In this document: in pieces, positions 26,227-34,278 of the stretch
Layout of the letters: every line of letters starts with the position of its first letter
How positions within the stretch are numbered: the stretch's first letter is position 1
Assembly: GCA_944388965.1 (NCBI GenBank)
Contig: CALXKL010000001.1
Location: 186,001 to 250,000 of the forward strand
Direction of reading: 5' to 3'
DNA from: an uncultured Spirochaetales bacterium
Lineage (GTDB): Bacteria; Spirochaetota; Spirochaetia; Sphaerochaetales; Sphaerochaetaceae
Length of the DNA: 64,000 nt
Position numbers and translations under genes: made by a program
Notes under the pieces: generated by a model
Database searches by the model: none
The model's input: only the letters and a program-made list of their open reading frames with translations
Told to the model about the DNA's origin: nothing

Positions 26227-26898
26227 TCAGCTCCTGAACAGATGCTCGACCTTGAGCTGCCTTACGAGGGCGACGATCTCGCTGGTGCGAGAGAGGCCGA
26301 GTTTCTGAAGCAGCGTCCTTATCTGGGACTTCACCGTCACAGGCTCGACGCAGCGGCGCTGGGCGATCTGACGTACCTTCAGTCCCTCCAGAAAGCATGA
26401 GACAAGCTCCCTCTCGGTGCCTGTGAGGCTGCTGAGGTGGTGGATGAAGTACAACAGGCTCTCCTCGCTGGCCCTGAGCCTGCGGTATTCGTCCATGACC
26501 AGACGCTGTACACGTGCATCGAGGTTCGCCTGACCGTCCAGGACTGCGGCAAGGCGGTCCTCCAGAGAGGACCAGGGCGGATCCTTGACTATGAAGTCCT
26601 TGGCCCCGCTTGCCATCGCCGTGACGATGGTGCTCTCCTCGTCGTGGCTCGTCAGATAGACGATCTCCGCATCGGGGTGTCTGGCCAGGATGCGGCGTGC
26701 CGCCTGTATGCCTGCATCTGGGCTCTCCATCTCTATGTCCATCAGGACGATGTCGACAGGGCTGTCTTCGTAAGCCTCGACCGCCTCCTTTCCTGTGGCG
26801 ACAGACGTGACTACGTTGAACCGTCCTGTCAGCCTGAACAGCTCCTCGAGCTCCTGCCTGATGGTCTGGTTGTCCTCTGCGATCATCAACGTGTGCAT
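26227..26898 (-). CDS. LuxR/NarL-family response regulator
   Basis: Residues 1-120 form a receiver domain with acidic pocket ED near residue 8, phospho-acceptor Asp in VDIVLMDIEME near residue 54 and Lys in KDFIVKD near residue 104. Residues 155-220 are a LuxR-type helix-turn-helix (LTGTERELVSCFLEGLKVRQ, then VEPVTVKSQIRTLLQKLGL). Its ATG overlaps the kinase stop (TGATG). It should be phosphorylated by that kinase and bind DNA. Confidence 0.9.
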   Translation of the reverse strand: MHTLMIAEDNQTIRQELEELFRLTGRFNVVTSVATGKEAVEAYEDSPVDIVLMDIEMESPDAGIQAARRILARHPDAEIVYLTSHDEESTIVTAMASGAKDFIVKDPPWSSLEDRLAAVLDGQANLDARVQRLVMDEYRRLRASEESLLYFIHHLSSLTGTERELVSCFLEGLKVRQIAQRRCVEPVTVKSQIRTLLQKLGLSRTSEIVALVRQLKVEHLFRS

Positions 26899-28385
26899 CA
26901 GTCTTCTCCGGAATATGGCACGCCGAGCTTGGGCAGAAGGATTATGAACGAGCTTCCGCCTCCCTCGACGCCTTCGTATCTTATCGAGCCGAGGTGGCTT
27001 CTGACCACGTTTCTCGAGAAGTACATCCCCATGCCCCAGTTCTGGCTGCTTGACTTGCTGGTGTAGAAGGGCTGCCAGATCTGTCTCAGCTCCCTGCGTC
27101 CAATTCCCTTGCCGTGGTCGGTGATCCTTATCGAGACCCACAGCCGCTCGGTGGCGTACTCCAGTTCGACGGGTCTTGCCGGATCCGCCTCGATCTGGGC
27201 CTCGACCGCGTTCATGAGGATGTTGGCCACGGCCTCTGACAGGTTGTCCCCGTCGGCCAGGACCTGTATGTCCTCGTCTGCCGAGACCAGTTCGATTCCA
27301 GCATCTGGGTGGTGGGAGCGCACCTTGTCGACGGCCTTGGCGATCACTGGCGACAGCGGGATGATCGACAGCGTGGATATCTCGCTTCTGGATGCCTTGT
27401 GGAGCGAGTCGAGCCGGTGGGACAGCTCCTGGTTTATACGCGACAGACGGTTCAGGTCCTCGTCGTGTGGGTACTTCTTCATGAGCCTGTTCACAAGCAG
27501 CCCCTGTGCGATGAGCTCGTTCTTCGTGCCGTGGAAGAACATGCTCACGCCCTTGGCGGCAAGGCTTGCACTACGCCTCAGCGTGATCTCCTCGCGCCTC
27601 TCGTCGAAGGTGGTCCTCGCGTAGCGCAGCATCGAGACGAAGCCCACAAGGCCGAACAGCACGCTTCCCACTATCACAAGGGCGTAGAGGGCGGGGGAGA
27701 GGGCGGGGGACAGGTACCACATGCCCAGCAGGAACATGTAGTCGCTGCTGTAGAACATGTATATCTGGGCCGGATCCTGCACCGCGTAGAACGCGTAGAT
27801 CAACGCAAGGGAGATGAGTATGGAGCTGCGCGTAAAGAACCTGCGACGGAAGAAGGGCAGGGTTATGCTGACCAGTTCCCCGACAAGCGTCGCCACCGCC
27901 ATTGCTATGTAGAGGTAAACGTATGTCCTGGATGCGTACACGAGCGCCATGAGCACACTCTCGCCGGGGCGGATCAGCGCCCGGAAGACGGATGGTATGT
28001 ATGCCACCATAATCAGGACCGGCAGGATGAAGAGCGCCCAGGAGCGTCTCTTGGCCTTCAGCGCGAGCGGGAACCATGCCATGTCGAGCGATGTCAGCAC
28101 CAGCAGCAGAGGGAAGCTGTAGCGCCCGACCGCGCTCATGAAGCCCAGCTGTTCGAAGGTGACGATGCGGTACATGAACCAGGTGCGTATGCCTCTGGTT
28201 CCGAAGAGGATTGTACTGACCTCCCGTCCGATTCCTCCCTTCTTGGCTATGTACATCAGCGTCGAGAAGATGAACACGAAAAGGGAGAGGCATGTCAGCG
28301 CAAGCAGGATGCACCTGTGGTCGCGCCTGATGGCCAGCAGCACCAGGGATGTCACGAGAATCAGCGATACCAGCGCAAGAAGCAA
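26898..28385 (-). CDS. Membrane histidine kinase with seven or eight transmembrane helices
   Basis: The 495-residue protein has about seven or eight membrane helices (residues 1-255), no large periplasmic domain, then a DHp helix SMFFHGTKNELIAQGLLV with His as likely phosphorylation site, and an ATPase domain: N-box NILMNAVEA, G1 DHGKGIG, F-box PFYTSKSS, G2 NWGMGMYFSRNVV. I chose TTG 28385, placed seven bases after GGAGGGGG; the ATG eight codons earlier overlaps the -10 box and lacks a ribosome-binding site. It pairs with the downstream regulator. The signal is probably sensed within the membrane. Confidence 0.87.
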   Translation of the reverse strand: MLLALVSLILVTSLVLLAIRRDHRCILLALTCLSLFVFIFSTLMYIAKKGGIGREVSTILFGTRGIRTWFMYRIVTFEQLGFMSAVGRYSFPLLLVLTSLDMAWFPLALKAKRRSWALFILPVLIMVAYIPSVFRALIRPGESVLMALVYASRTYVYLYIAMAVATLVGELVSITLPFFRRRFFTRSSILISLALIYAFYAVQDPAQIYMFYSSDYMFLLGMWYLSPALSPALYALVIVGSVLFGLVGFVSMLRYARTTFDERREEITLRRSASLAAKGVSMFFHGTKNELIAQGLLVNRLMKKYPHDEDLNRLSRINQELSHRLDSLHKASRSEISTLSIIPLSPVIAKAVDKVRSHHPDAGIELVSADEDIQVLADGDNLSEAVANILMNAVEAQIEADPARPVELEYATERLWVSIRITDHGKGIGRRELRQIWQPFYTSKSSSQNWGMGMYFSRNVVRSHLGSIRYEGVEGGGSSFIILLPKLGVPYSGED

Positions 28386-28392
28386 AGAAGAA

Positions 28393-28429
28393 CCCCCTCC
28401 AGCATGCATTGTAGCACAGCTGGAGGGGG
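28393..28429 (-). terminator. Terminator hairpin of the NitT ABC operon, containing the kinase promoter and ribosome-binding site
   Basis: A perfect 11-pair stem CCCCCTCCAGC/GCTGGAGGGGG with a 15-base loop, followed on the minus strand by TTCTTCTTT, lies 30 bases after the binding-protein stop. The loop contains TGTGCTACAAT, an extended -10, and the 3' arm contains GGAGGGGG, the ribosome-binding site for TTG 28385. Confidence 0.75.
28408..28418 (-). promoter_or_regulatory. Extended -10 promoter of the kinase operon inside the terminator loop
   Basis: TGTGC followed by TACAAT on the minus strand (hexamer 28408-28413). Initiation would fall about 28401, leaving a leader of roughly 16 bases with GGAGGGGG free of its pairing partner. 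Confidence 0.5.
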
Positions 28430-28458
28430 CTATGTGTCATTGATGAGGCTTCAGCGTC

Positions 28459-29448
28459 TTATTCCGCAGCCTCGAGCATGATGTCGAACATCACGTAGTC
28501 GCTGACGGGAGTGGAAGGATCGACTTCGCTGCCGAAGCTCAGCTTCTGGACTTCGTACATCTTCTCGATCGTTCCGTCCTCGATCTGTGCGATCATCTCG
28601 TCGGCGGTGAGCCATTCGGCGTCTCCACGCTGTGCATAGACCGTGTCATAGCCGGCTCCCAGCACCTGGGCGACCCACTCGGCGGTCTGCTCGATGTTCT
28701 CGGCCCTGTAGTCCATGCCTGCATAAAGTCCCTTGGTGAAGCGAACCAGAAGGTCCCTGTTCTCCTGGGCCCACTTGTCCATGACGATCCAGGATGCGAC
28801 CGAGGCGCTCCTGTCGGAGAAGGTCACGTTGTCGGCGACGACGAACGCATCATCTCCGAGTGCATCGAGGATGGTGAACGTTGCAGGGGACCAGTTGGCG
28901 CATGCATCCAGCGATCCGCTGGTCATGGCGCTGGTGATGGCGGCCGCATCCATCTCGTATGCTGTCACGTCATCCATCGTGAGGCCTGCGCTCTCGAGGG
29001 TCCACTTGAGGATCTGCTCGCTGGAGGTTCCGGACGCATAGCCGATGCTCTTGCCCTTGAGGGAGGAGGGATCCTCCGTGACTCCGTGGCTCCTGAGTCC
29101 GATGACCGCATCCCCGTTGCCGACATGGCTGAACGCGAAGATCTTGGCCCTGCCGTTGACGCACAGCTTGTGGGCGCCGTGTCCGATGTAGCCGATGTCG
29201 ATCGATCCGCTCTCCATGGCGGCGATGATCGTGGGGCCGTCTGCGAACTCGACGAGCTCGACCTGGATGCCCTGCTCTTCGAAGGCTCCGGTCTCCATTC
29301 CGGCCACCAGCGAGCACAGCGAGGCGTAGTTGGTCATGTATGCGACGCGCACCGTCTCGAGTCCGCCGGCATCCTCAGACGATCCCTGTGCGAAGACGCC
29401 TGTGATGGCGACGAGGGCGATGAGAAGCATTGCGATTGTCTTCTTCAT
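28459..29448 (-). CDS. NitT/TauT-family ABC substrate-binding protein
   Basis: The 329-residue protein has a signal peptide (MKKTIAMLLIALVAITGVFA) cleaved before QGSSED and a SsuA/TauA/ThiY-like domain: VRVAYMTNYASLCSLVAGMETGAF, ADGPTIIAAMESGSIDIGYIGHGA, and LKGKSIGYASGTSSEQIL. The family binds aliphatic sulfonates, taurine, nitrate or thiamine precursors; specificity is not visible. It is the last gene of a permease-ATPase-binding protein operon and has AAGGAG upstream. Confidence 0.9.
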   Translation of the reverse strand: MKKTIAMLLIALVAITGVFAQGSSEDAGGLETVRVAYMTNYASLCSLVAGMETGAFEEQGIQVELVEFADGPTIIAAMESGSIDIGYIGHGAHKLCVNGRAKIFAFSHVGNGDAVIGLRSHGVTEDPSSLKGKSIGYASGTSSEQILKWTLESAGLTMDDVTAYEMDAAAITSAMTSGSLDACANWSPATFTILDALGDDAFVVADNVTFSDRSASVASWIVMDKWAQENRDLLVRFTKGLYAGMDYRAENIEQTAEWVAQVLGAGYDTVYAQRGDAEWLTADEMIAQIEDGTIEKMYEVQKLSFGSEVDPSTPVSDYVMFDIMLEAAE

Positions 29449-29478
29449 AAGATATCTCTCCTTTTTCCTTTTTTTGTC

Positions 29479-30270
29479 CTATTTCCTGACTTCCAGGTAT
29501 TCCTGGTAGACCTGTGACCAGATGTGGTTCTTCAGCTCGAGGAAGTGCGGATCCATCTTGGTCTCCTGGTTCCTCGGGTATGGGATGTCCACGTCGACGA
29601 TCTCCTTGATGCGTCCGGGACGTGCGCTCATGATGACGACACGCTGGCCGAGTATGAGCGCCTCGTCGACGTCATGGGTGATGAAGAAGCAGGTCTTGCG
29701 CTCCTTCTCCCAGGTGTCGAGAAGCTCCTGCTGAAGCTGCGTCCTCGTCTGCGCATCCAGCGCGCCGAAGGGCTCGTCCATCAGCAGTATCTCGGGATTG
29801 GCGGCATAGGCGCGGGCGATCGCGACACGCTGCTTCATTCCTCCCGACAGCTCCTTGGGATAGTGGTCCGCGAACTTCTCGAGATCGACCATCTTGATGT
29901 ACTTCATGGCGATCTCCTCCGCGGCGAAGCCCTTGATGCCCCTCATGTCCAGAGGAAAGAGCACGTTCTTCTTCACCGTGAGCCAGGGGAAGAGGGCGTA
30001 CTGCTGGAACACGACGCCTCTGTCCTTTCCCGTCCCGTGGACCTCCTGCCCGTTGCACAGGACGCGTCCGCTGGTCGGCTCGAGAAGACCTGCGATGATG
30101 TTCAGCAGCGTCGACTTTCCGCAGCCCGAAGGCCCGACGACCGTTACGAACTCGTTGTCGGCGATGTTGAGGTTCACTCCGTTCAGGGCGACGACCTCGC
30201 CGGTGCGTCCCTGGTATGTCTTCCTGACGTCCTCTATGACGACCTTTATATCTCTCTCTTCTCCTGCCAT
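29479..30270 (-). CDS. NitT/TauT-family ABC transporter ATP-binding protein
   Basis: The 263-residue ATPase has Walker A GPSGCGKST, Q-loop FQQYALFPWLTV, signature [15 protein letters not shown], Walker B ILLMDEPFGALD and H-loop THDVDEA, the SsuB/TauB pattern. It overlaps the permease gene upstream by 25 bases. Confidence 0.93.
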   Translation of the reverse strand: MAGEERDIKVVIEDVRKTYQGRTGEVVALNGVNLNIADNEFVTVVGPSGCGKSTLLNIIAGLLEPTSGRVLCNGQEVHGTGKDRGVVFQQYALFPWLTVKKNVLFPLDMRGIKGFAAEEIAMKYIKMVDLEKFADHYPKELSGGMKQRVAIARAYAANPEILLMDEPFGALDAQTRTQLQQELLDTWEKERKTCFFITHDVDEALILGQRVVIMSARPGRIKEIVDVDIPYPRNQETKMDPHFLELKNHIWSQVYQEYLEVRK

Positions 30271-31040
30271 CCCGTAAGCTTCCTCTCAAGCAGCTTGATG
30301 ATCTTCTCGACCGTGATACCGATGATTCCGATGATGATTATGTACAGCAGCATCGGAGCCGTCTCGAAGTTGTTGTTAAGACTCCTGATCCTCATTCCCA
30401 GTCCTGCGAACGCTCCCGTCGACTCCGCGGCGATGAGCGTCGTGAGCGCGACGGAGGCGCCCAGACGGACGGCGGTGAGGATGAAGGGCAGGCTGGCCGG
30501 TGCCAGGACGCGGATGAAGATGTCCTTGTCCTTGGCTCCAAGGACGCGTGCCGCCTTGATCAGCGTCTCGTCGATGTTGATGATTCCCTGGTAGATCGTG
30601 ATGCACATGATCAGGAACGTCGCGATCGTGATGACGATCACCTGCGGCTTGCGTCCGACGCCCGCCGCGATGACGATCAGGGGGACGTATGCCAGAGGCG
30701 GGATGTTCCTGATGAACTGGATCCAGGGCTCCACGATTCTCCTGAACGGGTTGTACCAGGCCATGAGTATCGCGACCGGAAGCGCGATGACGAAGCCCAG
30801 CAGGTAGCCCAGGCCGACGCTGATCAGCGAGGACTGGATGTCCTTGAACAGGACGCCGCGCTCGATCATGACGGGGATCTGCTGGAACACGACTATGATG
30901 TTTGGAAACGACCGGGAGGTCGATGGCAGAACGGACAGGATGGTCCATACGATTATCGCTGCAGCGAGCGACAGGGCCAGCCACATCCAGTTGCGCGCCT
31001 TGTCAGAGACACCTCCCTTCTTTGCCTTGTCAGATGCCAT
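30246..31040 (-). CDS. NitT/TauT-family ABC transporter permease
   Basis: The 264-residue membrane protein has about six spans and the binding-protein-dependent transport loop AARVLGAKDKDIFIRVLAPASLPFI near residue 175. IPPLAYVPLIVIAAGVG near residue 113 is typical of the SsuC/TauC group. ATG 31040 is preceded by AGGAG. It opens the operon. Confidence 0.92.
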   Translation of the reverse strand: MASDKAKKGGVSDKARNWMWLALSLAAAIIVWTILSVLPSTSRSFPNIIVVFQQIPVMIERGVLFKDIQSSLISVGLGYLLGFVIALPVAILMAWYNPFRRIVEPWIQFIRNIPPLAYVPLIVIAAGVGRKPQVIVITIATFLIMCITIYQGIINIDETLIKAARVLGAKDKDIFIRVLAPASLPFILTAVRLGASVALTTLIAAESTGAFAGLGMRIRSLNNNFETAPMLLYIIIIGIIGITVEKIIKLLERKLTGWQEKREI

Positions 31041-31122
31041 GATATCTCCTTTTGCATTCAGCCTAGCATGGCATGGCAGGTTGAAAAGGCTGAAATTTCT
31101 TACGCCCTCCCGCTGACATGAA

Positions 31123-31147
31123 GAGGGCGCCCTGTCCAGGCGCCCTC
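31123..31147 (-). terminator. Terminator of the amino-sugar operon
   Basis: A perfect nine-pair GC-rich stem GAGGGCGCC/GGCGCCCTC with a seven-base loop lies just after the aldolase stop. The T-tract is short. Confidence 0.6.
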
Positions 31148-31162
31148 CCGACTTCATGAGCT

Positions 31163-32317
31163 TCAGATTCCGGCCTTGCGGTAGCGCTCGGCCATCTCGT
31201 CGAGCGTGGCCGGCTGGACGAAACGGGCCTTGCCGACCTGGTCGAACTCGACCAGAAGCCTTCCGATACCCTCCATCACGCCGTCTCTGATGGCGTCTGT
31301 GAGCATCCTGACGCTTTCGGAGGGAATCGTGCCGTACATGACGGTGTCCATGACCGCGGCAAGGTACACGCGCGGGTCGAAGGCCTTCGGATTTGCATCC
31401 ATGAGCTTCCACACCGGTGCCAGATGCATGTCTTCCTTCAGCTTCGGGTTGCGGGTGAAGAGCAGACGCACGTTGCGCGTCACCGCAAGACGGATGTCGG
31501 TGTCGACGTTGATCTTGGCGATTCCCATGTGCGAGACCGCCTTGAGCTGGTCCAGCGGGATTCCATGCGCCTCGTCAAGCCGTCCGCCGAGATCGTCGAT
31601 CTCGTCCACGATGTACTTCGGGACAGTGGATGAGCCGTGCGATACCAGGAAGCCGGTGATGCCCTCGTGTCTGAGAAGCTCCTTGATTGCGATGGCTATC
31701 TCCTTGCGCAGGACGGCGTTCCTGCCTTTGCTTGCTCCGTGCATCGTGCCGTAGCTGATCGCAAGCGCGTCGACGCCGGTGTCCTTGAAGAAGCGCAGTC
31801 CGTCCAGAGGTCTGGTGTATGTCGACGAGAGCGAGAAGACATGGTCCTCGACTCCGGCGAGGACTCCGAGCTCGCCTTCGACCGTGACACCGCGTTCATG
31901 GGCGTACTTCACGACTTCGCGTGTGAGCTCGATGTTCTCCTCCAGCGGAAGCGACGAGCCGTCGATCATGACGGAGGTGTAGCCTGCGTCTATGGCGGCC
32001 TTGACCGAGTCGAAGTCGCGTCCATGGTCCAGATGCAGGGCGATGGGGATGGGGGAGTCCTGTGCGATTCGCTTCACGGCATCCGCTATGTTCTTCGCGC
32101 CCTTCCTCTTGTCCTCCAGCGTGGCGTTCATGAAGTCGGTCCTGCCTCCCATGAAGCCGTTGGCCAGGTCGGCCCCCTGGAGTATGGCGGGAGCGTGGAA
32201 GATCTCATGGATCCTCACCGCGGCCTCGGCCTGGCATACCGCGTTCACGTTGAATGCGCCGGCCGCGTAGTCATGCGTCTCGGTCGTCTCGAGTATGCAT
32301 CTCATTGGTACAAGCAT
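31163..32317 (-). CDS. Class II fructose-bisphosphate aldolase
   Basis: The 384-residue protein has the class II aldolase core: AGAFNVNAVCQAEA, zinc ligands in IALHLDHGRDFDSVKAAIDAGYT, VEGELGVLAG with the catalytic Glu region, YGTMHGASKG and FLVSHGSSTVP. It cleaves fructose-1,6-bisphosphate, or possibly tagatose-1,6-bisphosphate, to DHAP and glyceraldehyde-3-P. Its place behind PFK, NagB and NagA favours fructose-1,6-bisphosphate. AGGAGG precedes the ATG; the gene starts ten bases after nagA. Confidence 0.9.
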   Translation of the reverse strand: MLVPMRCILETTETHDYAAGAFNVNAVCQAEAAVRIHEIFHAPAILQGADLANGFMGGRTDFMNATLEDKRKGAKNIADAVKRIAQDSPIPIALHLDHGRDFDSVKAAIDAGYTSVMIDGSSLPLEENIELTREVVKYAHERGVTVEGELGVLAGVEDHVFSLSSTYTRPLDGLRFFKDTGVDALAISYGTMHGASKGRNAVLRKEIAIAIKELLRHEGITGFLVSHGSSTVPKYIVDEIDDLGGRLDEAHGIPLDQLKAVSHMGIAKINVDTDIRLAVTRNVRLLFTRNPKLKEDMHLAPVWKLMDANPKAFDPRVYLAAVMDTVMYGTIPSESVRMLTDAIRDGVMEGIGRLLVEFDQVGKARFVQPATLDEMAERYRKAGI

Positions 32318-32327
32318 GTAGTCCTCC

Positions 32328-33449
32328 TCACCTATGCCAGACGGTCCTGCCGCCGACGACGGTCCTCACGACCCGTCCATTTCCGTCCACAAGGCAGAAG
32401 TCCGCCCTGAGTCCTTCCTCTATCGCGCCCCTGTCGGCAAGGCCGAGAAGCCTGGCCTGGTTCGTGGCGAGTATCCTCTGCAGGTGCCAGTCGTCCGCAC
32501 CGGTGAAGGCCTTGAGGTTCCTGTAGGCCTTGTCCAGGGTGAGCGTGCTGCCCGCCCTGACTCCGTCCGGAAGCTTCGCATCTCCGTCATCGCCGACGAT
32601 GACGTCGTTCACGCCGAGCTTGTAGGTGCCGGCGGGAAGACCCGTGGCCATTATCGAGTCGCTTATGCAGACCACCTTGTCCCAGCCCTTCGTCTTCAGA
32701 ATGAGTCTGACGGTGGCCGGATGCAGGTGGAAGCCGTCGCTGATCATCTCGCAGTAGACCTCGTCGCGCTCCAGGCTCGCTCCGCTTATCGCGGGGCGGT
32801 GCATGTGGAACAGCTTCATCGCGTTGAACAGATGGGTGGCGCTGGTCACTCCATGCTCTATGGCCTCGATCGCCGTGTCGTAGTCGGCGGCACTGTGGCC
32901 CATCGACACCACTATGCCCGTGTGGCTGCGTATCCGGTCGATCAGGTCCATCATGCCCTCGACTTCCGGTGCAAGCGTGATGTACTTCACCCTGCCTCCC
33001 GAGAGCGCGACCAGCTTCTCCAGGAACGGCCAGTCGGGCTTCCTGATGAGTTCCGGCGGCATTGCCCCCTTGTACTCCTGGCAGAGGAAGGGGCCTTCGA
33101 GATGGATGCCCATCACGTCCGCGCCTCCGACCGGAGTCGAGAGCGCCTTGTCGAGCGTGGTCATGAGCTGTGCCATCTTGCCCTCGGTGTCGGTCATGAC
33201 GGAAAGAAGCACGCTGGTGACGCCATGGCTGGCGTAGAACCTGGAAAGCCTGTCCACATCATCCCATCCCGTGATGTGGTTCACGTCTATCCTGTCGGCC
33301 CCGTGGGTGTGGATGTCGATGAAGCCCGGCAGCATCAGAAGCTGTGCTTCCCCTGAGGCCGGCGTGATGGAGGTGAAGACACCCTCATCGTATGCGACGT
33401 CCACTGTCCGGTGTCCGTCGGCCGAAGCAATACGCACTCTCTCGATCAT
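32328..33449 (-). CDS. nagA: N-acetylglucosamine-6-phosphate deacetylase
   Basis: The 373-residue amidohydrolase has metal motifs GFIDIHTHGADRIDVN near residue 42, GIHLEGPFLCQEYKGA near residue 133, GHSAADYDTA near residue 183 and TSATHLFNAMKLFH near residue 203. It removes acetate from GlcNAc-6-P to give glucosamine-6-P. Its ATG overlaps the nagB stop (TGATG), so the two are coupled. Confidence 0.94.
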   Translation of the reverse strand: MIERVRIASADGHRTVDVAYDEGVFTSITPASGEAQLLMLPGFIDIHTHGADRIDVNHITGWDDVDRLSRFYASHGVTSVLLSVMTDTEGKMAQLMTTLDKALSTPVGGADVMGIHLEGPFLCQEYKGAMPPELIRKPDWPFLEKLVALSGGRVKYITLAPEVEGMMDLIDRIRSHTGIVVSMGHSAADYDTAIEAIEHGVTSATHLFNAMKLFHMHRPAISGASLERDEVYCEMISDGFHLHPATVRLILKTKGWDKVVCISDSIMATGLPAGTYKLGVNDVIVGDDGDAKLPDGVRAGSTLTLDKAYRNLKAFTGADDWHLQRILATNQARLLGLADRGAIEEGLRADFCLVDGNGRVVRTVVGGRTVWHR

Positions 33450-34264
33450 CAGAACGCGACCTCCGATGCGACATCGTTGACATAGACCAGTGCATCCGGG
33501 TGCCTCTGCATAAGCGTGACGGGGAAGGAGCCGGAGGGCTCGTCGAACAACGCCCGCCTGATGACAGCCCTGTGCCAGGGACGGAAGACGCCGAGCCTGA
33601 TCTTCCTGGCCATGAGTATCTCCTTCATGCCGATGGTCACCGCATGGCGCGGCATCGCGTCGATGGCGCCGTTGAGATCGCCTATGGCGTTGGCGACCAG
33701 GGTCTCGCGGCTGATGGCGAGCGCACGGGTGGTGCGCGAGGCGAACTCGTCGGCGGACACGTCCTCGGCCTCGTTGAAGGCCACATGTCCGTTGATGCCG
33801 ATTCCTCCGAAACAGATGTCGACCTTGCCCAGCTCCTGGATGATGGACAGTATGCGGCCAGGGTCGGCGGGGTCGGGGAAGATCCTGTGCGACTGTGGGA
33901 CGTTCAGCTCATCCGGCAGCTGGCTGTACAGGCTCCTGTCCATGAAGCCGCGGAATGAGAGCCTGTCGTTCCTGTCGATATAGCTCAGGTCGTCCGCCAG
34001 ATACTCGTCCATGTTGATCAGCCATACGTCCTTCAGGCTGATTCCGTCCTTCAGCACGCGCTGGACGAAGAACGGGTACTGGCCCACGGGGCCCACCGGC
34101 ACGATGAAGACGGTCTTCTCGCCCCTGGCTGCGTTGTCCAGTATCGTGTCGGCCATCTCGTCGGCCATCCTCATGAAGACCTCCTGGCTCGATGGCAGGC
34201 AGACCGTCCTGATCCTTCCTTCCCCGAAGCGCTCCTTGGGGTATGAGTAGTATTTCTTGTCCAT
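33449..34264 (-). CDS. nagB: Glucosamine-6-phosphate deaminase
   Basis: The 271-residue protein has the NagB/6-phosphogluconolactonase fold with INMDEYL near residue 80 (catalytic Asp), CFGGIGINGHVAFNEA near residue 150 (catalytic His) and an AVTIGMKEILMARKIRL segment near residue 215. It turns glucosamine-6-P into fructose-6-P and ammonia. Start 34264 follows GGGAGG. It lies 14 bases after PFK. Confidence 0.93.
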   Translation of the reverse strand: MDKKYYSYPKERFGEGRIRTVCLPSSQEVFMRMADEMADTILDNAARGEKTVFIVPVGPVGQYPFFVQRVLKDGISLKDVWLINMDEYLADDLSYIDRNDRLSFRGFMDRSLYSQLPDELNVPQSHRIFPDPADPGRILSIIQELGKVDICFGGIGINGHVAFNEAEDVSADEFASRTTRALAISRETLVANAIGDLNGAIDAMPRHAVTIGMKEILMARKIRLGVFRPWHRAVIRRALFDEPSGSFPVTLMQRHPDALVYVNDVASEVAF

Positions 34265-34278
34265 ATCTCCCGTCCTCC

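Noticed and set aside
31041-31122. Thiamine (TPP) riboswitch before the NitT/TauT ABC operon
   Set aside because: The upstream region is too short and lacks the conserved THI-box elements.
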